Below, piece by piece: positions 13,804 to 16,042 of a stretch of DNA of 16,042 nt. The stretch spans positions 1-16,042 of the forward strand of contig NZ_JBEZFP010000186.1 of the NCBI RefSeq assembly GCF_040649515.1, given 5' to 3'. The notes beneath the pieces were generated by a model. The model made no database searches and was not told where the DNA came from. It saw only the letters and a list, made by a program, of their open reading frames with translations. Each line of letters opens with the position of its first letter. Positions within the stretch are counted from its first letter, which is position 1. The stretch comes from Yinghuangia elevatio. GTDB lineage: Bacteria > Actinomycetota > Actinomycetes > Streptomycetales > Streptomycetaceae. A program made the position numbers and the translations under genes.

Positions 13804-14679
13804 TCAGACGTTCGCGGCGGCCCGGATCCCGGCGAACAGGTCGTCCTCGGGCAGGTCGGTGTCGACCAGCGAACGCACCAGCTCGTAGTCCTCGGTGGGC
13901 CAGACCTCCCGCTGAACCTCCAGCGGCACCCGGAACCAGAAGCCGTCCGGGTCCACCTGGGTCGCGTGCGCGATCAGCGCCTGGTCGCGCAGCCCGAAGT
14001 AGTCGGCGCACGGCACGCGCGTCGTGATGTCGCGCTCGTCGCGGTCGCCCCAGCGCTCCAGCCATTCGCCGTACGGCGACTCCAGGCCGCGCGCCACCAT
14101 CGCCTCGTGCAGGGCCTGCACGCGGGCCCGCGAAATGCCCTGGTTGTAGTAGAGCTTGAGCGGCTGCCACGGCTCGCCGGCCTCGCGGTACGCGTCCGGG
14201 TCCCCCGCGGCGTCGAACGCCGCGACGCTCACCTTGTGGGTCTGGATGTGGTCGGGGTGCGGGTAGCCGCCGTTCTCGTCGTACGTGGTCACGACGTGCG
14301 GGCGGAACTCGCGCATCAGGCGTACCAGCGGTTCCGCGGCCTTCTCGACCGGCTGCAGGGCGAAGCAGCCGTCCGGCAGCGGCGGCAGCGGGTCGCCCTC
14401 GGGCAGGCCCGAGTCGACGAAGCCCAGCCACGCCTGCTCGACGCCCAGGATCTCGCGCGCCGCGTCCATCTCCTTGCGGCGGATCTCGTCGATGTTCGCC
14501 TCGATCTCCGGGTCGCCCTGGAGCTTGGGGTTGAGGACGGATCCGCGCTCGCCCCCGGTACAGGTGACGACGAGGACCTCCGCACCCTCGCGGACGTACC
14601 GCGCCATGGTGGCCGCGCCCTTGCTGGACTCGTCGTCGGGGTGCGCGTGCACCGCCATCAGCCTCAGCCGCTCACTCAC
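13804..14679 (-). CDS. mca: Mycothiol S-conjugate amidase
   Basis: A 291-residue zinc amidase of the LmbE/PIG-L family. It cleaves mycothiol-toxin adducts to a mercapturic acid, which is exported, and GlcN-inositol, which is recycled. Seen here: AVHAHPDDESSKGAAT (9-24) with ligands His13 and Asp16 and the Mca-type Lys20; CTGGERGSVLNP (40-51); LGFVDSGLP (85-93); and TTYDENGGYPHPDH (131-144) with His144. The Lys after DDESS and the overall match to mycobacterial Mca separate it from the deacetylase MshB. GTG at 14679 aligns with family N-termini; GGAGGAG lies 11 bases upstream, a longish spacing. It is divergent from DUF4307, as in M. tuberculosis Rv1082/Rv1081c. Presence of Mca implies a mycothiol-making actinomycete. 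Confidence 0.95.
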   Translation of the reverse strand: MSERLRLMAVHAHPDDESSKGAATMARYVREGAEVLVVTCTGGERGSVLNPKLQGDPEIEANIDEIRRKEMDAAREILGVEQAWLGFVDSGLPEGDPLPPLPDGCFALQPVEKAAEPLVRLMREFRPHVVTTYDENGGYPHPDHIQTHKVSVAAFDAAGDPDAYREAGEPWQPLKLYYNQGISRARVQALHEAMVARGLESPYGEWLERWGDRDERDITTRVPCADYFGLRDQALIAHATQVDPDGFWFRVPLEVQREVWPTEDYELVRSLVDTDLPEDDLFAGIRAAANV

Positions 14680-14732
14680 GGGAAAAGTCGCTCCTCCTGA
14701 TAGCGCCCCCGGGTTCTGCGGAGGCGGCCCCC

Positions 14733-14759
14733 TTGTGCTCCGGAGACCCGTCATATAGT
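14733..14759 (+). promoter_or_regulatory. Possible promoter of DUF4307 gene
   Basis: TTGTGC (14733-14738) and TATAGT (14754-14759) resemble -35 and -10 boxes, but with a short 15-base spacer. Reading the -10 as TAGTGG (14756-14761) gives 17 bases. It lies about 65 bp upstream of the GTG start, in the 143-bp region shared with divergent mca. Confidence 0.4.
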
Positions 14760-14822
14760 GGACGAAGCAGTGGGCCCGGGCGAAACCCGCCGGTCCGCGG
14801 ACCGAGGCACGGGAGTGGACCA

Positions 14823-15242
14823 GTGACCCAGACCGCCGGTTCGGCCGGTTCAGATGCCGCGCTCTCCCGCGACCGCTACGGCCGCCGCGCCCCCGTGCGG
14901 GGCAAGGACCGCAAGCTGCGGATCGCCTTTGTCGTCTTCCTGGTGCTGCTGGTCTCCGGGACCGTATGGATCGGTCTCGACCAGGCCAACCGCGATGTCA
15001 CGGCGAGTATTCCGAGTTATCGGGTGACGTCGGAGCGGTCCGTGGAGGTGCAGGTCGAGGTCCGCAAGGACAAGGGCAAGGAGGCCGTCTGCGTGCTGCG
15101 TTCGCGCGGCGGCGACGGGGCCGAGGTGGGGCGCAAGGAGGTCCGCGTCCCGGCCGGAGTGTCGAACACGACGCTCACCGAGGTGCTGCAGACCACGGAC
15201 CGGCCCAACACCGCGGAGCTGGACGGCTGCCGCATCGTCTGA
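14823..15242 (+). CDS. DUF4307 membrane protein (Rv1081c-like)
   Basis: A 139-residue protein of unknown function. A basic N-terminal cytoplasmic stretch (RDRYGRRAPVRGKDRKLR, 16-33) is followed by one transmembrane helix at about 33-51 and an outer domain rich in beta-strands (SERSVEVQVEVRK...). Two cysteines, Cys90 and Cys136 (the latter in DGCRIV at the C-terminus), may form an external disulfide. GTG at 14823 has GGAG 7 bases upstream. It is divergent from mca and lies 148 bp upstream of greA on the same strand, an arrangement also known in mycobacteria. The first 12 bases of the gene (GTGACCCAGACC) are identical to those of greA. Confidence 0.88.
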   Translation: MTQTAGSAGSDAALSRDRYGRRAPVRGKDRKLRIAFVVFLVLLVSGTVWIGLDQANRDVTASIPSYRVTSERSVEVQVEVRKDKGKEAVCVLRSRGGDGAEVGRKEVRVPAGVSNTTLTEVLQTTDRPNTAELDGCRIV

Positions 15243-15390
15243 GCGGACGCATGAGTGCCGGTCCGCCTGGGAAATTGTTAGTCTCGGGGTTTCGTCCCTT
15301 CATCGCCGGCGGCGCACCTGGCCCCGGATGGTGAAGGGGCGCTGATTTATCCGGGGCGAGAACACGTTCCATGACCGACGAGGAGCATCC
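15243..15390 (+). promoter_or_regulatory. greA upstream region with alternative hairpins
   Basis: GCCCCGGAT (15321-15329) and ATCCGGGGC (15349-15357) form a perfect 9-bp stem with a 19-base loop. CCCTTCA (15296-15302) can pair with TGAAGGG (15332-15338), which lies in that loop, so the two stems form either a pseudoknot or rival folds. TAGTCT (15279-15284) is a possible -10 box, with no good -35. The second stem ends 18 bases before GAGGAG, the greA ribosome site. Confidence 0.45.
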
Positions 15391-15888
15391 GTGACCCAGA
15401 CCAGCGAAAACGTCACCTGGCTCACCCAGGAGGCGTACGACCGGCTCACCGCCGAGCTGGAGCACCTGTCGGGTCCCGGCCGTACCGAGCTGGCCGCCAA
15501 GATCGAGGAAGCCCGGCAGGAGGGCGACCTCAAGGAGAACGCCGGCTACCACGCGGCCAAGGAGGAGCAGGGCAAGCAGGAGCTGCGCATCCGCCAGCTC
15601 AAGGGCCTCCTGGACAACGCGAAGGTCGGCGAGGCACCCGCGGACACCGGTGTGGTGAGCCAGGGCATGATCGTCACGGTCGCGTTCGACGGCGACAAGG
15701 ACGACACCATGACGTTCCTGTTCGGCTCGCGCGAGGACGTCGGCAACGACGTCGAGGTCTACTCGCCCGCGTCGCCGCTCGGCACCGCGATCAACGGGAA
15801 GAAGATCGGCGACAGCGGCAGCTACGAGCTGCCCAACGGCAAGTCGATGAACGTCGAGATCATCGAGGTCAAGCCCTACACCGGCTGA
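15391..15888 (+). CDS. greA: Transcription elongation factor GreA
   Basis: A 165-residue factor that enters the RNA polymerase secondary channel and promotes cleavage of backtracked transcripts. The N-terminal coiled coil (about 10-80) carries the acidic tip EEARQEGDLKENAGYH, with Asp46 and Glu49 in the positions that hold the catalytic magnesium. Then comes the GreA/GreB FKBP-like domain with VEVYSPASPLGTAINGKKIGD (121-141). GTG start with GAGGAG 5 bases upstream. The sequence resembles mycobacterial GreA, including WLTQE and IRQLKGLLDNAKVGEAP. It follows DUF4307; 148 bp between them suggests a separate promoter or a regulated leader. Confidence 0.96.
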   Translation: MTQTSENVTWLTQEAYDRLTAELEHLSGPGRTELAAKIEEARQEGDLKENAGYHAAKEEQGKQELRIRQLKGLLDNAKVGEAPADTGVVSQGMIVTVAFDGDKDDTMTFLFGSREDVGNDVEVYSPASPLGTAINGKKIGDSGSYELPNGKSMNVEIIEVKPYTG

Positions 15889-15939
15889 CCCCGGGCACCC
15901 GGCCGGCCCCGGTCACAGCCGGTCCCGACCGGCCGGTCC

Positions 15940-15966
15940 CCCGCCGCACAACAGCGGTGCGGCGGG
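15940..15966 (+). terminator. Terminator of greA
   Basis: CCCGCCGCAC (15940-15949) pairs perfectly with 15957-15966 around a 7-base loop, 52 bp past the greA stop. No U-tract follows. Confidence 0.65.
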
Positions 15967-16017
15967 AGGACGGCGGCACGGACGGGAGCAAGGACGAGAG
16001 CGACGCGCGACGCGGAA

Positions 16018-16042
16018 GGGCCCCGGCCGGGGGCCGGGGCCC
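16018..16042. terminator. GC-only hairpin at the window edge
   Basis: GGGCCCCGGCC (16018-16028) and its complement (16032-16042) form a perfect 11-bp stem around GGG and may extend past the edge. It may be the terminator of a convergent gene to the right or a second stop for greA. Confidence 0.5.

Noticed and set aside
13349..14431. Extension of the DUF255 frame upstream into a 1085-residue protein
   Set aside because: The upstream part covers the small membrane-protein and mca genes in another frame. The ATG at 13348 has a ribosome site and the family N-terminus.
1..16042. Insertion sequence, prophage or toxin-antitoxin gene
   Set aside because: No transposase, integrase, terminal repeats or recognisable small toxin was found in any supported frame; the PIN domain is part of PhoH2.

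Overview
The window is high-GC actinomycete DNA, most like a Streptomycetaceae member. Codon third positions are almost all G or C, GTG starts are common, a mycothiol-pathway gene (mca) is present, and several long U-poor hairpins lie downstream of genes. I see no tRNA, rRNA, CRISPR array, insertion sequence or phage gene. Thirteen protein-coding genes are supported.

Layout from left to right: a gene-free start with a terminator-like hairpin (1-468); a secreted SLT-type transglycosylase on the minus strand, with a long leader that holds a Crp-type site and a structured, possibly c-di-AMP-responsive element (469-1500); PIN-PhoH ATPase (phoH2 type, minus); a structured gap; a short-chain cis-prenyltransferase of the Rv1086 type (minus), with a possible PHO box upstream; GTP-dependent PEP carboxykinase (minus); a PAQR/hemolysin III membrane protein (plus, apparently leaderless); an AT-rich operator followed by a DHA2-family drug-type exporter and a TetR regulator (plus); a GT87 polyprenol-phosphate-mannose-dependent mannosyltransferase (minus) behind two perfect ATACTCAGTAT palindromes; a DUF255/YyaL thioredoxin-fold protein and a small membrane protein (minus); mca (minus); then divergently a DUF4307 membrane protein and greA (plus).

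From memory, the set phoH2, cis-prenyltransferase, hemolysin III, DUF255, small membrane protein, mca, DUF4307 and greA matches the M. tuberculosis block Rv1095/Rv1086 to Rv1080c. From the cis-prenyltransferase to greA the order and relative orientations are the same. The core is therefore an old actinobacterial neighbourhood. PEPCK sits between two core members, and the exporter/TetR/mannosyltransferase group interrupts it between hemolysin III and DUF255. That group carries the two strongest operator-like sites in the window and is the most accessory-looking part.

Functionally the core mixes cell-envelope lipid supply (cis-prenyltransferase), thiol detoxification (Mca), transcript rescue (GreA) and RNA handling (PhoH2). 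I did not find a clearly new multi-gene system. The best leads are regulatory: the transglycosylase leader, the two operator arrays, the phoH and greA leaders, and an in-frame acidic tetrapeptide repeat in the DUF255 protein.
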